Assembly: GCF_002086795.1 (NCBI RefSeq)
Contig: NZ_MVIM01000018.1
Location: forward strand, 1-64,000
Direction of reading: 5' to 3'
Length of the DNA stretch: 64,000 bases
DNA from: Mycolicibacterium tusciae
GTDB taxonomy: Bacteria > Actinomycetota > Actinomycetes > Mycobacteriales > Mycobacteriaceae
The notes beneath the pieces are model-generated. The model was not told where the DNA came from, did not search any database, and worked only from the letters and a program-made list of their open reading frames with translations. Positions 1 through 8,844 of this stretch are shown here, piece after piece (position 1 is the first letter of the stretch; each line of letters opens with the position of its first letter). The position numbers and the translations under genes were made by a program.

Positions 1-37
1 GCCCCCACCCCCCGCTGCCCCGGCGCCACCGGCCTGA
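1..37 (+). CDS. 3' end of an upstream Pro/Ala-rich gene (partial)
   Basis: The window opens inside a reading frame (codons counted from base 2) that reads only Pro and Ala and stops with TGA at 35-37. Such Pro/Ala tails are common at the C-termini of mycobacterial secreted and cell-wall proteins, so this is probably the end of an upstream gene on the same strand, 27 bp before yaaA. Only eleven codons are visible and the base composition is biased, so chance cannot be excluded. Confidence 0.35.
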   Translation, partial: PPPPAAPAPPA

Positions 38-64
38 CCCGAAGGGCGCGATAACGTCTGCGGC

Positions 65-811
65 GTGATCGTGCTGTTGCCGCCGTCGGAGACCAAGCAT
101 CCCGGCGGCGACGGGCCACCGCTGCGCCTGGACGCGCTGTCATACCCCGAGCTGACGCCGCTGCGCGCCGAACTCGTCGACGAGCTGGTCGAGCTGGCCG
201 CCGACGAGTCGGCGTGCAGTCGCGCACTCGGGCTCTCGGCTTCTCAACACGCCGAGATCGAGCGCAACGCCGCACTATGCGATGCGGCGACGCTGCCTGC
301 TATCGACCGCTACACCGGCGTGTTGTACGACGCGCTCGACATCGCATCGCTGACGCGCGTCGCGGCGAGCCGTGCCCGGGCCAGGCTCGCAGTCGGCTCG
401 GCACTGTTCGGGCTACTGCACGCCGACGATCACATACCCGCATACCGGCTCTCCGCGACATCGAAGCTGCCCGGTCAACCCGCCCTGTCGACGCGCTGGC
501 GACCACTGCTCGAGCCGGCGCTCGCAAAGGTCGCAGCGCATGAGCTGGTCGTCGACCTGCGGTCAGGCTCGTACGCGTCGCTCGGAAGGTTGCCCGATGC
601 CGTGCGGGTCGACGTCGTGTCCGAGAATTCTGACGGCAAGCGCACGGTGGTCAGCCACTTCAACAAGGCGCACAAAGGGCGGCTGGCCCGCGCGCTGGCC
701 TCCACCCGATCCGAGCCTGACACCGCGGCCGCGGTCGCGACGATCGGGCGGCGCGCCGGCATGCGCATCGAACGCGAAGGCAGTCACTTGACGGTAGTGG
801 TGCCGACTTGA
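65..811 (+). CDS. yaaA: Peroxide stress protein YaaA (DUF328)
   Basis: This 248-residue protein has the length of the YaaA/DUF328 family. It begins with the family's LLPPSETK signature directly after a GTG start. In mid-protein it has the SALFGLL...IPAYRLS block, and near the C-terminus an FNKAHKGRLAR block, both characteristic of the family. In E. coli YaaA limits free iron and protects DNA from Fenton damage during peroxide stress; the biochemical activity is unknown. It is soluble, with no signal peptide. It stands alone on the plus strand, and its 3' end faces a convergent secreted-protein gene about 40 bp away. The function here is inferred from the family only. Confidence 0.9.
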   Translation: MIVLLPPSETKHPGGDGPPLRLDALSYPELTPLRAELVDELVELAADESACSRALGLSASQHAEIERNAALCDAATLPAIDRYTGVLYDALDIASLTRVAASRARARLAVGSALFGLLHADDHIPAYRLSATSKLPGQPALSTRWRPLLEPALAKVAAHELVVDLRSGSYASLGRLPDAVRVDVVSENSDGKRTVVSHFNKAHKGRLARALASTRSEPDTAAAVATIGRRAGMRIEREGSHLTVVVPT

Positions 812-851
812 TGCGGTCAGAAACGACTTTGCCGCCAATACAATTCGCGTT

Positions 852-1361
852 CTAGATGGGAGCGATCAAGTCCGTCGTGTAGAACTCCGCCGGATTCTGC
901 GAGAACCTGTCTGGGCGACTGATGAACACCCAGGCGCCCGTCGCCCATGGCTCGATGGAGTCCTGCAGAGAGGTCGACCCCGCGCCGGCGCCATCGGTGT
1001 TCAACGAAGTCTGCGCGACGCCGGGATCGGCACCCCAACAATGCTGCGCAGGGGTACGCGGTACCTGGATCATCCTGACGTCGTAACGCATGTTCGGCAC
1101 GGCGGTAGCGAGCTGAACGTCAGCGGTCAGCGTGGAACCGTCCGACCGCAACGTGCCGAGCGGCCTCCCCATCCCGCTCGGGCCGTTGTAGTCGGTCTCG
1201 CTGAAATCGCAGCGGCGCAGAATCTGCGAGAACGGCAACACGGTGCCGCCCGCTCCAGCGGCGACCCCCGCGTCGTTGGTACCGTCGGCGAGCGCTGCCG
1301 CAGGAGGCGCCGCCAAAACCATCGCTGCCGTCAGCGTCAAAATCCGCGTCGTTCGTCGCAT
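852..1361 (-). CDS. Secreted hypothetical protein, mycobacterial type
   Basis: The 169-residue protein starts with two Arg residues, a hydrophobic stretch and an Ala-rich cleavage region ending about residue 24 (AAALADG), a good Sec signal peptide. I chose the ATG at 1361 because the longer reading frame upstream has no signal peptide and overlaps the region in front of the divergent MpaB gene. The mature part has two Cys (RRCDF and QHCWG) that could form one disulfide, and no recognisable catalytic motif. It resembles the many small secreted proteins of unknown function in mycobacteria. It is divergent from the MpaB-type gene, with about 97 bp between the starts. Confidence 0.75.
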   Translation of the reverse strand: MRRTTRILTLTAAMVLAAPPAAALADGTNDAGVAAGAGGTVLPFSQILRRCDFSETDYNGPSGMGRPLGTLRSDGSTLTADVQLATAVPNMRYDVRMIQVPRTPAQHCWGADPGVAQTSLNTDGAGAGSTSLQDSIEPWATGAWVFISRPDRFSQNPAEFYTTDLIAPI

Positions 1362-1458
1362 AGTCCCGAGTAAATCACCGATCAGTGGCGCGATGGGCAA
1401 TTCCGGCCGGTCGATCGATCGGCAGGGCAGCACCGTCGCGCTCCCGTACGGTTGAGTC

Positions 1459-2319
1459 ATGACGGTGTTGCCGGACGTTGCGGCCGTACGGAAGCAGCTG
1501 GGACGCAGCCTGTTCGGTTTGGTTGCGGGCCCGGACGGTCCGGAGAAGCGTTCCCGCATTCACGACACGCCCGGCCCGCGGTGGTTCGACGAGGACCGCC
1601 CGATTCGCCGTGTGCACGCCGACGCGTCGATGTTCGTCGGCGGGCTGCGCGCACTCCTGCTGCAGTCCCTGCATCCGCTGGCGATGGCGGGCGTCGCCCA
1701 GCACTCCGACTATCGGGGTGACCCGTGGGGCCGCCTTCAGCGCACCAGCACCTTTCTTGCGGTGACCACATTCGGTACGGCTACCGATGCGCAGCGCGCG
1801 GTCGATCGGGTGCGCGGTATCCACCGACGGGTGAGCGGTGTGGCTCCCGACGGCAGGCCCTATACCGCCGGCGACCCGCACCTGCTCGAGTGGGTACACA
1901 TCGCGGAGGTCGACAGCTTCCTGCTCGCGCACCAGCTTTACGGGGCGCACCCGCTCGATCAGAGTGGCCGGGACGGATATGTGGCCGACACCGCCCGCGT
2001 CGCCACGGCACTCGGTGTCGTCGACCCGCCGCGGACTGAGCGGGAACTGGCCGAACGTATCGAAGCCTTCCGCCCGGAGTTGACGAGCACGCAGTCGGCC
2101 CGAGAGGCGGCCCGCTACTTGTTGTTGACTCCCCCGCTGCCCGTTTTCGCGCGAGCTCCTTACGGTCTGCTCGCGGCGACGTCGGTGGCGATGTTGCCGC
2201 CATGGGCACGGTTGCCGCTGCGGCTGCCCTACTTTCCGCCGGTCGAGGCCACGCTCATCCGGCTGTCGGGCCGTGTCGTCGTCGGCGGAATCCGGTGGGC
2301 ACTGACCGCGACCAGTTGA
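1459..2319 (+). CDS. Oxygenase MpaB family protein (DUF2236)
   Basis: The 286-residue protein belongs to the DUF2236/MpaB family, whose relatives include the heme-containing latex-clearing protein Lcp and the fungal mycophenolic-acid oxygenase MpaB. Family blocks visible are QSLHPLAMAGV near residues 70-80 and HLLEWVH near residue 140, which supply conserved His residues of the putative heme or metal site. The C-terminus is hydrophobic. Mycobacteria carry many paralogs and their substrates are unknown. The stop codon lies one base from the stop of the convergent acyl-CoA ligase gene. The family call is firm; the substrate is not known. Confidence 0.85.
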   Translation: MTVLPDVAAVRKQLGRSLFGLVAGPDGPEKRSRIHDTPGPRWFDEDRPIRRVHADASMFVGGLRALLLQSLHPLAMAGVAQHSDYRGDPWGRLQRTSTFLAVTTFGTATDAQRAVDRVRGIHRRVSGVAPDGRPYTAGDPHLLEWVHIAEVDSFLLAHQLYGAHPLDQSGRDGYVADTARVATALGVVDPPRTERELAERIEAFRPELTSTQSAREAARYLLLTPPLPVFARAPYGLLAATSVAMLPPWARLPLRLPYFPPVEATLIRLSGRVVVGGIRWALTATS

Positions 2320-2320
2320 G

Positions 2321-3952
2321 TCAGTCCCGGCACTCGACCACGTCGTACACGCCGTCGGCGTAGAGCGACCGGATGTGCTTTTTGTCGAACTTGCCGACGC
2401 TGGTCTTGGGCACCTCGTCGATGAAGGTCCACCGCTCGGGCAGCCAGAAGCGGGCCACCTTGTCGCACAGGTGGTCTCGCAGCTCCTGCGCACTGGATGA
2501 CGCGTCGCTCTTGATCACAACGGCCGCCAGCGGTCGTTCCTGCCAACGCTCGTCGGGCACCGCCACCACAGCGGCCTCCAGCACCGCGGGATGTTCCATG
2601 ATGCACAGCTCGAGTTCCACCGACGAGATCCACTCGCCGCCCGACTTGATCACGTCCTTGGCGCGGTCGGTGAGCGTGATGAATCCCTGCGGGTCGACTC
2701 GACCGACGTCGCCGGTACGCAGCCAGCCGTCGTGAAACTTCGCAGCATCGGCATTCTGGTAATACCATCCCGTGATCCACGGTCCGCGAATCTCTATCTC
2801 GCCCACAGCTTTACCGTCGTTCGGCAGCACTGCGCCCGCGTCGTCGACGATGCGGATTTCGACACCGCATGCGACCCGGCCTGCCGAGGCCCGCAAGGTC
2901 CAGGCATCTTCCCCGGTGACCTCGGGCGGCGGCGTCGCGATCGCGGCCAGCGGAGACGTCTCGGTCATGCCCCAGCCCTGACGAATGACCACACCGAAGT
3001 GCTGCTCGTACTCCTTCATCATTCCCAGTGGCACGGCCGACCCGCCGCAGCACACCGTCTTCAACGAGGAGATGTCCCGCTCGGGATGGGCGTGCAGATA
3101 CTGCAGTACGTCGTTCCAGATCGTCGGGACCGCCGCCGCGAAGGTGGGCCGGTGCAGCTCGATCATGTCGACGAGTGGCTCGGCCTGCAGGTACTTGTCG
3201 GGCAATAGAAGGTCGGCCCCGGCCATCACGGCCGCATATGGCTGCCCCCAGGCGTTGGCGTGAAACATCGGCACAACCGCCAGCACCCGATCACCGTCGA
3301 CCAGGCCGATCGCGTTGGCGGTGTTGACGCTCATCGAATGCAGATATGTCGATCTGTGGCTGTAGACAACGCCTTTGGGATTTCCCGTGGTGCCGCTGGT
3401 GTAACACATTGCGGCTGCCGACTTCTCGTCTAGTTCGGGCCAGTCGTACGTAGTGGGCTGGCCTTCGAGCAGGTCGTCGTAGCGGATGACGTTCCTGCCC
3501 GACGCCGCCAGCGGTCCGGGATCTCCCTCGCCAACCGTGACCACGGTATGCACCGTCGTCAGGTTCGGTAGCACCGCGGTGAACAAGGGAAGTATCGACA
3601 TATCCACCAGCACAATGGAATCCTCGGCCTGGTTGGCGATGAACGCGATCTGCTCACCGACCAGCCGAATGTTCAGGGTGTGCAGCACTGAACCCATGCA
3701 CGGGATGGCGAAGTACGCCTCGAGATGCTCCTGATTGTTCGGCATGAACGTGGCGACGCGCTGTCCGGCCGTGGCACCGAGCTGTCGCAGGCCGTGCGCG
3801 AGTTGAGCGACGCGCGTACCGAGTTCGCCGAAACTGATCTCGCGGTAGCCGTCGGCCGTCCGGGAAATCACTTTGCGACCGGAATACCACGTGGTCCCAT
3901 GCCGCAGGATCCCGGTCACGGTCAGCGGAAAGTCTTGCATCGTGCTGTCCAT
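2321..3952 (-). CDS. Fatty-acid--CoA ligase (FadD/AlkK type)
   Basis: This ANL-superfamily adenylate-forming enzyme (543 residues) should activate a carboxylic acid through an acyl-AMP to the CoA thioester. It has the P-loop-like CYTSGTTGNPKGV, the QGWGMTETSP motif, GWLRTGDVG (the ribose-binding Asp), the KDVIKSGGEWIS hinge region and the catalytic Lys near the end in KTSVGKFDKK. I chose the ATG at 3952 because a GGGGGTG ribosome site lies just upstream; a longer frame reaches back to 4084 but has no family homology. The N-terminus and general character resemble medium-chain AlkK-type ligases. It is not in an obvious operon, and the substrate cannot be read from sequence. Confidence 0.9.
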   Translation of the reverse strand: MDSTMQDFPLTVTGILRHGTTWYSGRKVISRTADGYREISFGELGTRVAQLAHGLRQLGATAGQRVATFMPNNQEHLEAYFAIPCMGSVLHTLNIRLVGEQIAFIANQAEDSIVLVDMSILPLFTAVLPNLTTVHTVVTVGEGDPGPLAASGRNVIRYDDLLEGQPTTYDWPELDEKSAAAMCYTSGTTGNPKGVVYSHRSTYLHSMSVNTANAIGLVDGDRVLAVVPMFHANAWGQPYAAVMAGADLLLPDKYLQAEPLVDMIELHRPTFAAAVPTIWNDVLQYLHAHPERDISSLKTVCCGGSAVPLGMMKEYEQHFGVVIRQGWGMTETSPLAAIATPPPEVTGEDAWTLRASAGRVACGVEIRIVDDAGAVLPNDGKAVGEIEIRGPWITGWYYQNADAAKFHDGWLRTGDVGRVDPQGFITLTDRAKDVIKSGGEWISSVELELCIMEHPAVLEAAVVAVPDERWQERPLAAVVIKSDASSSAQELRDHLCDKVARFWLPERWTFIDEVPKTSVGKFDKKHIRSLYADGVYDVVECRD

Positions 3953-4050
3953 GTCACCCCCAAGGCGCATCGTTGGCAGGCATTCATGATTGCCGATCAC
4001 CGCAGCAGTTCGGGAGGAAACGCACAACGTGCCCGTTAGCATCACTCGAC

Positions 4051-4414
4051 ATGGCGCAGTACGGGTATCCGCCGGTCGGCCCACCGAAGCCTCCGGTCTC
4101 CGGCGGTGATATCGCTGTCTCCGTCACCGCGCTCATCCTGACGGTGGTAATGGGCGCGGTTGCGTCGTTTCTCGGACTCTTCTCGCTCGCGTTCATCGAC
4201 TCGTGTCCACCGGCGAGCTGCAGCGTGGGGCGCCGTCACCGCGGTCATGCTGGCGCTCGGTATCGCCGCGGTCATCGGCGTGGTGGGCCTCGTCGTGACG
4301 GTGGTGCAAATGTTCCGCCGGAAGCGCAGCTGGCCGTTCGCGGTTGCGACGCTGGCGCTGTGCACGATCACGGTGTTCCTCGGCGGCGTCGGCTACGTGC
4401 TCGCCGTCGGATGA
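4051..4414 (+). pseudogene. Small three-TM membrane protein with an apparent frameshift
   Basis: The frame from the ATG at 4051 encodes a Pro/Gly-rich start (MAQYGYPPVGPPKPPV) and one good membrane helix ending near FSLAFIDSC, then turns into Arg/Gly-rich nonsense after about base 4225. From about 4220 a second frame, shifted by +1, continues with a plausible protein: AAWGAVTAVMLALGIAAV, another helix, a basic loop (FRRKRSW) and a third helix ending at 4414. Spliced together they give a coherent protein of about 120 residues of a type common in mycobacteria. A net loss of two bases or gain of one near 4201-4230 explains it. It may be a real inactivation or a sequencing error. Confidence 0.65.
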
Positions 4415-4480
4415 ACCGAGGCGGCCGGCCATTGGCCGAATCGCGCCTCTGACTCGGCGGAGTCACCTACCGTTTCAAGG

Positions 4481-4732
4481 GTGGAGATAGACCCTGCACC
4501 AGAAACTGAAGCCCCCGGCCTGGTACCGGTCGGGGCACTGCGCTCAGGGGACCCAATCACCGATGTCAACGGTGGCGGTCAGCACTACATCGTTCTGGAG
4601 TCCAAGAAACTCGGCGAAAGCTGCGTCGTTCTCGAGCTGGAATCCAAGGCCAACGACCAGATCAGGGTAATCGAGGCGTCCTTCCCTGCCGACTACGTGA
4701 TGAGCCTCACGCCTCGCCATCCCATTCTGTGA
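4481..4732 (+). CDS. Conserved small hypothetical protein
   Basis: An 83-residue acidic protein beginning at a GTG (first residues VEIDPAPETEAPG). It reads as a small beta-rich domain (GDPITDVNGGGQHYIVLESKK, then SCVVLELESKANDQIRVIEASFPADYVM) without membrane segment or signal peptide. I do not recognise the family. It lies between the frameshifted membrane gene and a thioesterase gene on the same strand, 62 bp from the latter, and its codon use matches its neighbours. No function is proposed. Confidence 0.65.
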   Translation: MEIDPAPETEAPGLVPVGALRSGDPITDVNGGGQHYIVLESKKLGESCVVLELESKANDQIRVIEASFPADYVMSLTPRHPIL

Positions 4733-4794
4733 TCTGGCGCTAGCCGCGTGCTTCGTTGGAGACTCATGCAAACCCCGACGAAACGGAGCACCGA

Positions 4795-5643
4795 ATGCTG
4801 CGCGACATCCGTGAACTGACCGAATCGCCAGAGGAGTACGCGGCCGAACTGCGTAGGCGCTGGGGCGGATTGTTGAGCTACCGCTACATCGGGCGCAGCT
4901 ACGCGTCGATGGATCTCGTCACCGAGGACAACACCGTCACGCTGCGCCACGACATGCGTAACCCCGCGGGCGGAGTGCTGCTCGCCGTGTACGGCATCTC
5001 GGCGCCAGAGAGCGGTCATATGTCGGACCTGGAGGCCGTGCCCAACCCCGTTATCCACTCATGCCAAATCGTCGACGCCGGCCGTGACGTTCGCCGAATC
5101 GAGATCATCTCCGAGGAACTCAAGGTCGGCCGCCAAATGGGGTACAGCCGCGCGAAGATCGTCGACGCGGATCGTCCCGACCGTGTGCTCGCGCTGATCG
5201 AAGGTCAGGGCGTGACGATCGGCACGCCGCCTGAGGGGCTCGAACGAATGGAGGCGAATCCCCTTGAGGTCGTGGACTCCCCCGATCTGCCTCCGCTGTG
5301 GAAGGTGTTCGGCGGCTATCGACGGTCCGACGGGAACTGGGGTCTGCCCGAGCTCGCAGCGGAAGTCGCGTCGCCGGACGCAGCGCTGCACATCGGACCT
5401 CAATTCGTCATTCTCGAGACGGCGGCCGCCGATGCCGCAGCCATCCTTGCGGGGACCGACCGCATCCAGGGCGTTTCGACGCATGTGATGTTCCTCGCGC
5501 GCGGCAAGGTCGGTCCGTTCCGGGTCGAGACCGAGCCGATGAACGGTGCCGACGGCATGATCGCGGTGCGCGTGCTCATGCGCGACGAGGGGAACGGGCA
5601 CCGGTTGATCACGACGGCGTCCTACCAGTTCCGCCCGGTGTAG
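4795..5643 (+). CDS. Double-hotdog PaaI-type acyl-CoA thioesterase family protein
   Basis: The 282-residue protein appears to hold two hotdog halves. The first covers about residues 35-140 (HDMRNPAGGVLLAVYGISAPESG, where the usual helix motif of hotdog thioesterases is expected), the second the C-terminal 130 residues (LHIGPQFVILE...VSTHVMFLARGKVGPFRVE). Hotdog enzymes hydrolyse or hold acyl-CoA esters. I chose the ATG at 4795 because an ACGGAGC ribosome site sits six bases upstream; a TTG at 4756 would add 13 polar residues. The next gene, an alpha/beta hydrolase, follows after 37 bp on the same strand. Substrate unknown. Confidence 0.8.
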   Translation: MLRDIRELTESPEEYAAELRRRWGGLLSYRYIGRSYASMDLVTEDNTVTLRHDMRNPAGGVLLAVYGISAPESGHMSDLEAVPNPVIHSCQIVDAGRDVRRIEIISEELKVGRQMGYSRAKIVDADRPDRVLALIEGQGVTIGTPPEGLERMEANPLEVVDSPDLPPLWKVFGGYRRSDGNWGLPELAAEVASPDAALHIGPQFVILETAAADAAAILAGTDRIQGVSTHVMFLARGKVGPFRVETEPMNGADGMIAVRVLMRDEGNGHRLITTASYQFRPV

Positions 5644-5680
5644 CGCCGAGAGCGGCGAGGCGGCATGCGACACTTTGGCC

Positions 5681-6595
5681 ATGGTTGTCGCAATCGCCCG
5701 TCCCAAGCTCGAAGGCAACATCGCTGTCGGCGATGATCGCCAGATCGGATTCGCCGAATTCGGAGACCCCCAGGGCCGCGCCATTTTCTGGCTGCACGGA
5801 ACGCCCGGCGCCCGGCGCCAGATCCCGATGGAAGCCCGCGTCTTCGCCGAACAGCAGCACATCCGGTTGATCGGAGTGGACCGGCCGGGCATCGGCTCGT
5901 CCACGCAGCACAGCTATGACACCGTCGTCGCCTTCGCCGACGATCTGCGCACCATCGCCGACACGCTGGGCATCGACAAGTTCGTCGTCGTCGGCCTGTC
6001 GGGTGGTGGGCCGTACACGCTCGGCTGCGCGGCGGCATTGCCCGATCGCATCGTCGCCGCCGGCGTCATCGGTGGGGTCGCCCCCACCATGGGTTCAGAC
6101 GCCATCACCGGGGGGCTGATGGGCAATCTCGGTACGCGGGTCGCCCCGCTGCTGCAGGTGGCCGGAACCCCTATCGGACTGCTCGCCAGCGCCATCATCC
6201 GGCTGATCCGCCCCGTCGCATCACCCGCCGCCGACCTGTACGGCCGGGTCTCGCCGGAGGCCGACCGCAGACTGCTGGCCCGCCCGGAGATCAAAGCGAT
6301 GTTCCTCGACGACATCCTCAACGGCAGCCGCAAGCAGATGGCGGCGCCGTTCTCCGACGTCGTCGTCTTCGCCAGGGACTGGGGTTTCCGGCTGAGCGAC
6401 ATCAAGGTGCCCGTCCGCTGGTGGCACGGCGATGCCGACCACATCGTGCCGTACGCGCACGGGCAGCATGTGGTGTCGCGGCTGGCCGATGCCGAGCTTT
6501 ATCCGATGCCCGGCGAAAGCCACCTCGCCGGACTCGGCCGAGCCGAGGAGATCCTGCACACGATGCTCAAGGTGTGGGACGAATACGGCTCCTAG
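5681..6595 (+). CDS. Alpha/beta hydrolase
   Basis: This 304-residue protein is an alpha/beta-hydrolase-fold enzyme with a complete triad: HGTPG oxyanion loop near residue 39, nucleophile elbow GLSGGGP with Ser107, the acid in WWHGDADHIVP, and the His in GESHLAGL. No signal peptide is visible. It could be an esterase, epoxide-type hydrolase or peptidase; the Ser nucleophile excludes dehalogenase-type chemistry. It follows the double-hotdog gene closely and may share its transcript. The ATG at 5681 fits the family better than a TTG two codons upstream. Confidence 0.85.
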   Translation: MVVAIARPKLEGNIAVGDDRQIGFAEFGDPQGRAIFWLHGTPGARRQIPMEARVFAEQQHIRLIGVDRPGIGSSTQHSYDTVVAFADDLRTIADTLGIDKFVVVGLSGGGPYTLGCAAALPDRIVAAGVIGGVAPTMGSDAITGGLMGNLGTRVAPLLQVAGTPIGLLASAIIRLIRPVASPAADLYGRVSPEADRRLLARPEIKAMFLDDILNGSRKQMAAPFSDVVVFARDWGFRLSDIKVPVRWWHGDADHIVPYAHGQHVVSRLADAELYPMPGESHLAGLGRAEEILHTMLKVWDEYGS

Positions 6596-6612
6596 CGTGC
6601 CGGCCCATTTTT

Positions 6613-6634
6613 GACCCCGCGCGGTGCTGGGGTC
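6613..6634. terminator. Possible hairpin between convergent genes
   Basis: GACCCC (6613-6618) pairs with GGGGTC (6629-6634) across a ten-base loop, between the stops of the convergent hydrolase and small hypothetical genes. There is no U-run after the stem in either direction, so as an intrinsic terminator it is weak; mycobacterial terminators often lack U-runs. Confidence 0.35.
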
Positions 6635-6646
6635 GCGTTCAGCCGA

Positions 6647-6871
6647 TCAGCGCTTGAGCCAGGCTGCGACGGCGTCCAGGTCTCTGGAGTACGTCATGAG
6701 AAAATCGTCGTGGTACAGCGCACCACCGCTGATCTTGTCGTCTCCCTGCCAGATCACGTGCACGCGCACCGGGCTACGGGTGTAGTAGTCCGTGCGTTCC
6801 GTGTCCCGACGATGCCACCCGGCTGCCACGGCGCGCTCGGACAGCTGGTTGCGCTCGGTGGCTGCTGTCAT
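6647..6871 (-). CDS. Conserved small hypothetical protein
   Basis: A 74-residue soluble protein with a compact alpha/beta appearance: an N-terminal helix (ERNQLSERAVAAGW), the RTDYYTR and VHVIWQGDD strands, and a C-terminal helix ending AAWLKR. It has no signal peptide, membrane helix or Cys. Similar short proteins occur in mycobacteria without assigned function. It is convergent with the alpha/beta hydrolase and divergent from the GCS2-type ligase gene, 104 bp apart. Confidence 0.7.
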   Translation of the reverse strand: MTAATERNQLSERAVAAGWHRRDTERTDYYTRSPVRVHVIWQGDDKISGGALYHDDFLMTYSRDLDAVAAWLKR

Positions 6872-6975
6872 TGGGTATTCCTCCTGTGTCGCCCGCCTAG
6901 GTTATCGGGTCCTCGGGAAAGGTTTGTGCCGATGATCGGCTTGCAGTTCTTCACCGCTGATATCACCGAGCTCGC

Positions 6976-8088
6976 GTGTACGTGAGCCTCTCCGATGTTC
7001 CGACGATAGGCGTTGAGGAGGAATTCCTCCTCATCGACCCCGTGAGCCGCTTGCCGCAACCAGTCGGCGAACGCGTGGTCGCGGGCGCGAAGCACGCGAT
7101 CGGCGAGTTGGTCTCCGGGGAGTTCGCACAATGTCAGCTCGAGGTCAAAACGCCACCCTGCAGCACGGCCGCGCGACTGCGAGCAGAACTGATGCGGCTG
7201 CGAACGGCCGTGGATACGGCCGCCGCGGCGGAAGGCGTCCGGATCTGCGCGTCCGGCACCGTCGTGCTCGACGACGGTTTGCCTCCCGCCGTCGGCAGTC
7301 ATCCGCGCTACCGGGCCGGGCTCGCGCAGTATCGCGCGATGATGGATGACTTCGCGCTGTCCGCCCTCCACGTGCATGTGCATCTGCCTGATCGAGACAT
7401 TGCGGTGTTGGTCTGCAACCACCTGCGGCCGTGGCTGCCCTTGCTCGTCGCGCTGAGCGCCAATTCACCCTTCTACCACGCAAAGGACACCGGCTATGCG
7501 AGCTGGCGGGCGGTGATTCGAAGTCGTTTTCCATGCCTGGGCCCGCCGCCATACGCTGAATCGCTGACGCATTCCGAGGAGATCGCCAAGATGATCGCCG
7601 CCTCTGAGGCCATGCTCGACGCCGCGACCCCGTTCTGGGATGTCCGCCTGAACCCGCGGCTACCCACGTTGGAAGTGCGCGCCATGGACGTCACAACCGA
7701 TGTCGACGACGCCGTCGCTGTCGCCGTATTGATCAGAGCGCTCGTCACCACCGCCACGACCCTGGCCATCGCCGGCGACCCCGGTCCGCGTATCAGCGCC
7801 GAAGTGCTGCGCAGCGCATATTGGCGCGCGGCCCGCGATGGGTGGTGCGGAAACGGTGTCGACGCAATCACGGGACACATCCTCCCCACAGCCGCCCAGC
7901 TCGAAAATCTTGTCGCACACGTCGGGGCTGCGCTGAAATCCGCGGGTGACACGACGGTCGTCGACGCGCTGCTGGACCGCCTGACCGCACGCGGAACCGG
8001 TGCCGAGATGCAACGCGCATCCGCCCAGCGGCGAGGCACGCTCACCGACGTTGTCGACGACCTGATGGCGACGACGGCGCGAAGGTGA
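6976..8088 (+). CDS. Glutamate--cysteine ligase family 2 (YbdK-type carboxylate-amine ligase)
   Basis: The 370-residue protein carries the GVEEEF signature (residues 12-17) of the GCS2/YbdK family and the usual length. HVHVHLPD and LNPRLPTLEVRAMD in the second half are conserved family blocks around the ATP/metal site. Members make a gamma-glutamyl amide bond from glutamate and an amine or cysteine; E. coli YbdK has only weak gamma-glutamylcysteine ligase activity. The M. tuberculosis relative is Rv0433 as I recall. Starts at GTG 6976 or GTG 6982 are both possible and no ribosome site distinguishes them. Its last 47 bases overlap the end of the convergent 2OG-oxygenase gene. Confidence 0.88.
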   Translation: MYVSLSDVPTIGVEEEFLLIDPVSRLPQPVGERVVAGAKHAIGELVSGEFAQCQLEVKTPPCSTAARLRAELMRLRTAVDTAAAAEGVRICASGTVVLDDGLPPAVGSHPRYRAGLAQYRAMMDDFALSALHVHVHLPDRDIAVLVCNHLRPWLPLLVALSANSPFYHAKDTGYASWRAVIRSRFPCLGPPPYAESLTHSEEIAKMIAASEAMLDAATPFWDVRLNPRLPTLEVRAMDVTTDVDDAVAVAVLIRALVTTATTLAIAGDPGPRISAEVLRSAYWRAARDGWCGNGVDAITGHILPTAAQLENLVAHVGAALKSAGDTTVVDALLDRLTARGTGAEMQRASAQRRGTLTDVVDDLMATTARR

Positions 8089-8770
8089 GGACCAGGACAT
8101 CGCGCCACGCGGGCTCGTCGGGATCACGCGGCCGAATCGGTGAGACACCGTGCAGAGTCCTGCGGTCGTCACCGAGCAACAGCGTGCCGGGCTCGTGCAT
8201 CGTCGTCTCCATCAGGCGAAACCCTTCGGGGTCGCACACCGTGCTCGCACCCCCGACCGCGTTGTGGCGGCTGATCAACAAGGAGCTGACCAGCGTGACA
8301 CCGTCGCGGTGCAAGCCCTCGGGCGTGGGATTGCCGCCTCCGGCCGCGGTCGCGACGACGCGAAAGGGCGTCACCTGGGCGTGCCATTCGTCGCAGGGAT
8401 CGAGCTCGACGGCAAGCTCCCCCAGTAGCACGAGAAGGCCGCGCAACATCGGATCGGACATGAACCCTTCTGTCAGGCCAAGGAAATGGCGCTCCCGGTC
8501 GACATACAACGGGTTGGAGCCGTCGGGCTGGACGAATGCGCAGAGCGGCATCGGCTCCGCCGTCCGGTCCGCTGAGTTGTACAGGTAGTGCCCATACCGT
8601 CGCAGGCGCTGCGTGCCGAGTTCTGCGGCATAGGGATCGCGCACCAGCTCGTCCCAGTGAGCACCGAAAAGGTGCCACGCCGCCGCGCCGACGCCAAGGC
8701 ATGCATTCACCTCCGCGGGTGCCATCAGATAGGTGCCCGTTTCGCGCAGTTGTCGGAGTGCCATCGTCAT
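8042..8770 (-). CDS. 2-oxoglutarate/Fe(II) dioxygenase family protein (2OG-Fe_Oxy_2)
   Basis: The 242-residue protein shows the double-stranded beta-helix iron site: HRD (His154 and Asp156) and a distal His207 in TLHGVSPI, with a basic stretch (IRPRDP) afterwards that may bind 2-oxoglutarate. The family includes free L-amino-acid hydroxylases such as isoleucine 4-hydroxylase, so a small amino-acid-like substrate is a fair guess. There is no signal peptide. Its 3' end overlaps the convergent GCS2 ligase gene by 47 bp. Next to a carboxylate-amine ligase it could take part in a small peptide-like metabolite, but the two are not co-transcribed. Confidence 0.85.
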   Translation of the reverse strand: MTMALRQLRETGTYLMAPAEVNACLGVGAAAWHLFGAHWDELVRDPYAAELGTQRLRRYGHYLYNSADRTAEPMPLCAFVQPDGSNPLYVDRERHFLGLTEGFMSDPMLRGLLVLLGELAVELDPCDEWHAQVTPFRVVATAAGGGNPTPEGLHRDGVTLVSSLLISRHNAVGGASTVCDPEGFRLMETTMHEPGTLLLGDDRRTLHGVSPIRPRDPDEPAWRDVLVLTFAPSSPSGRRQRR

Positions 8771-8844
8771 CGCCGGACTTGGATACCCGGCCGCGACGAG
8801 CTGATGCCGTCAACGTCGAAATTGCGTCGACCTCTCGTGATCGG

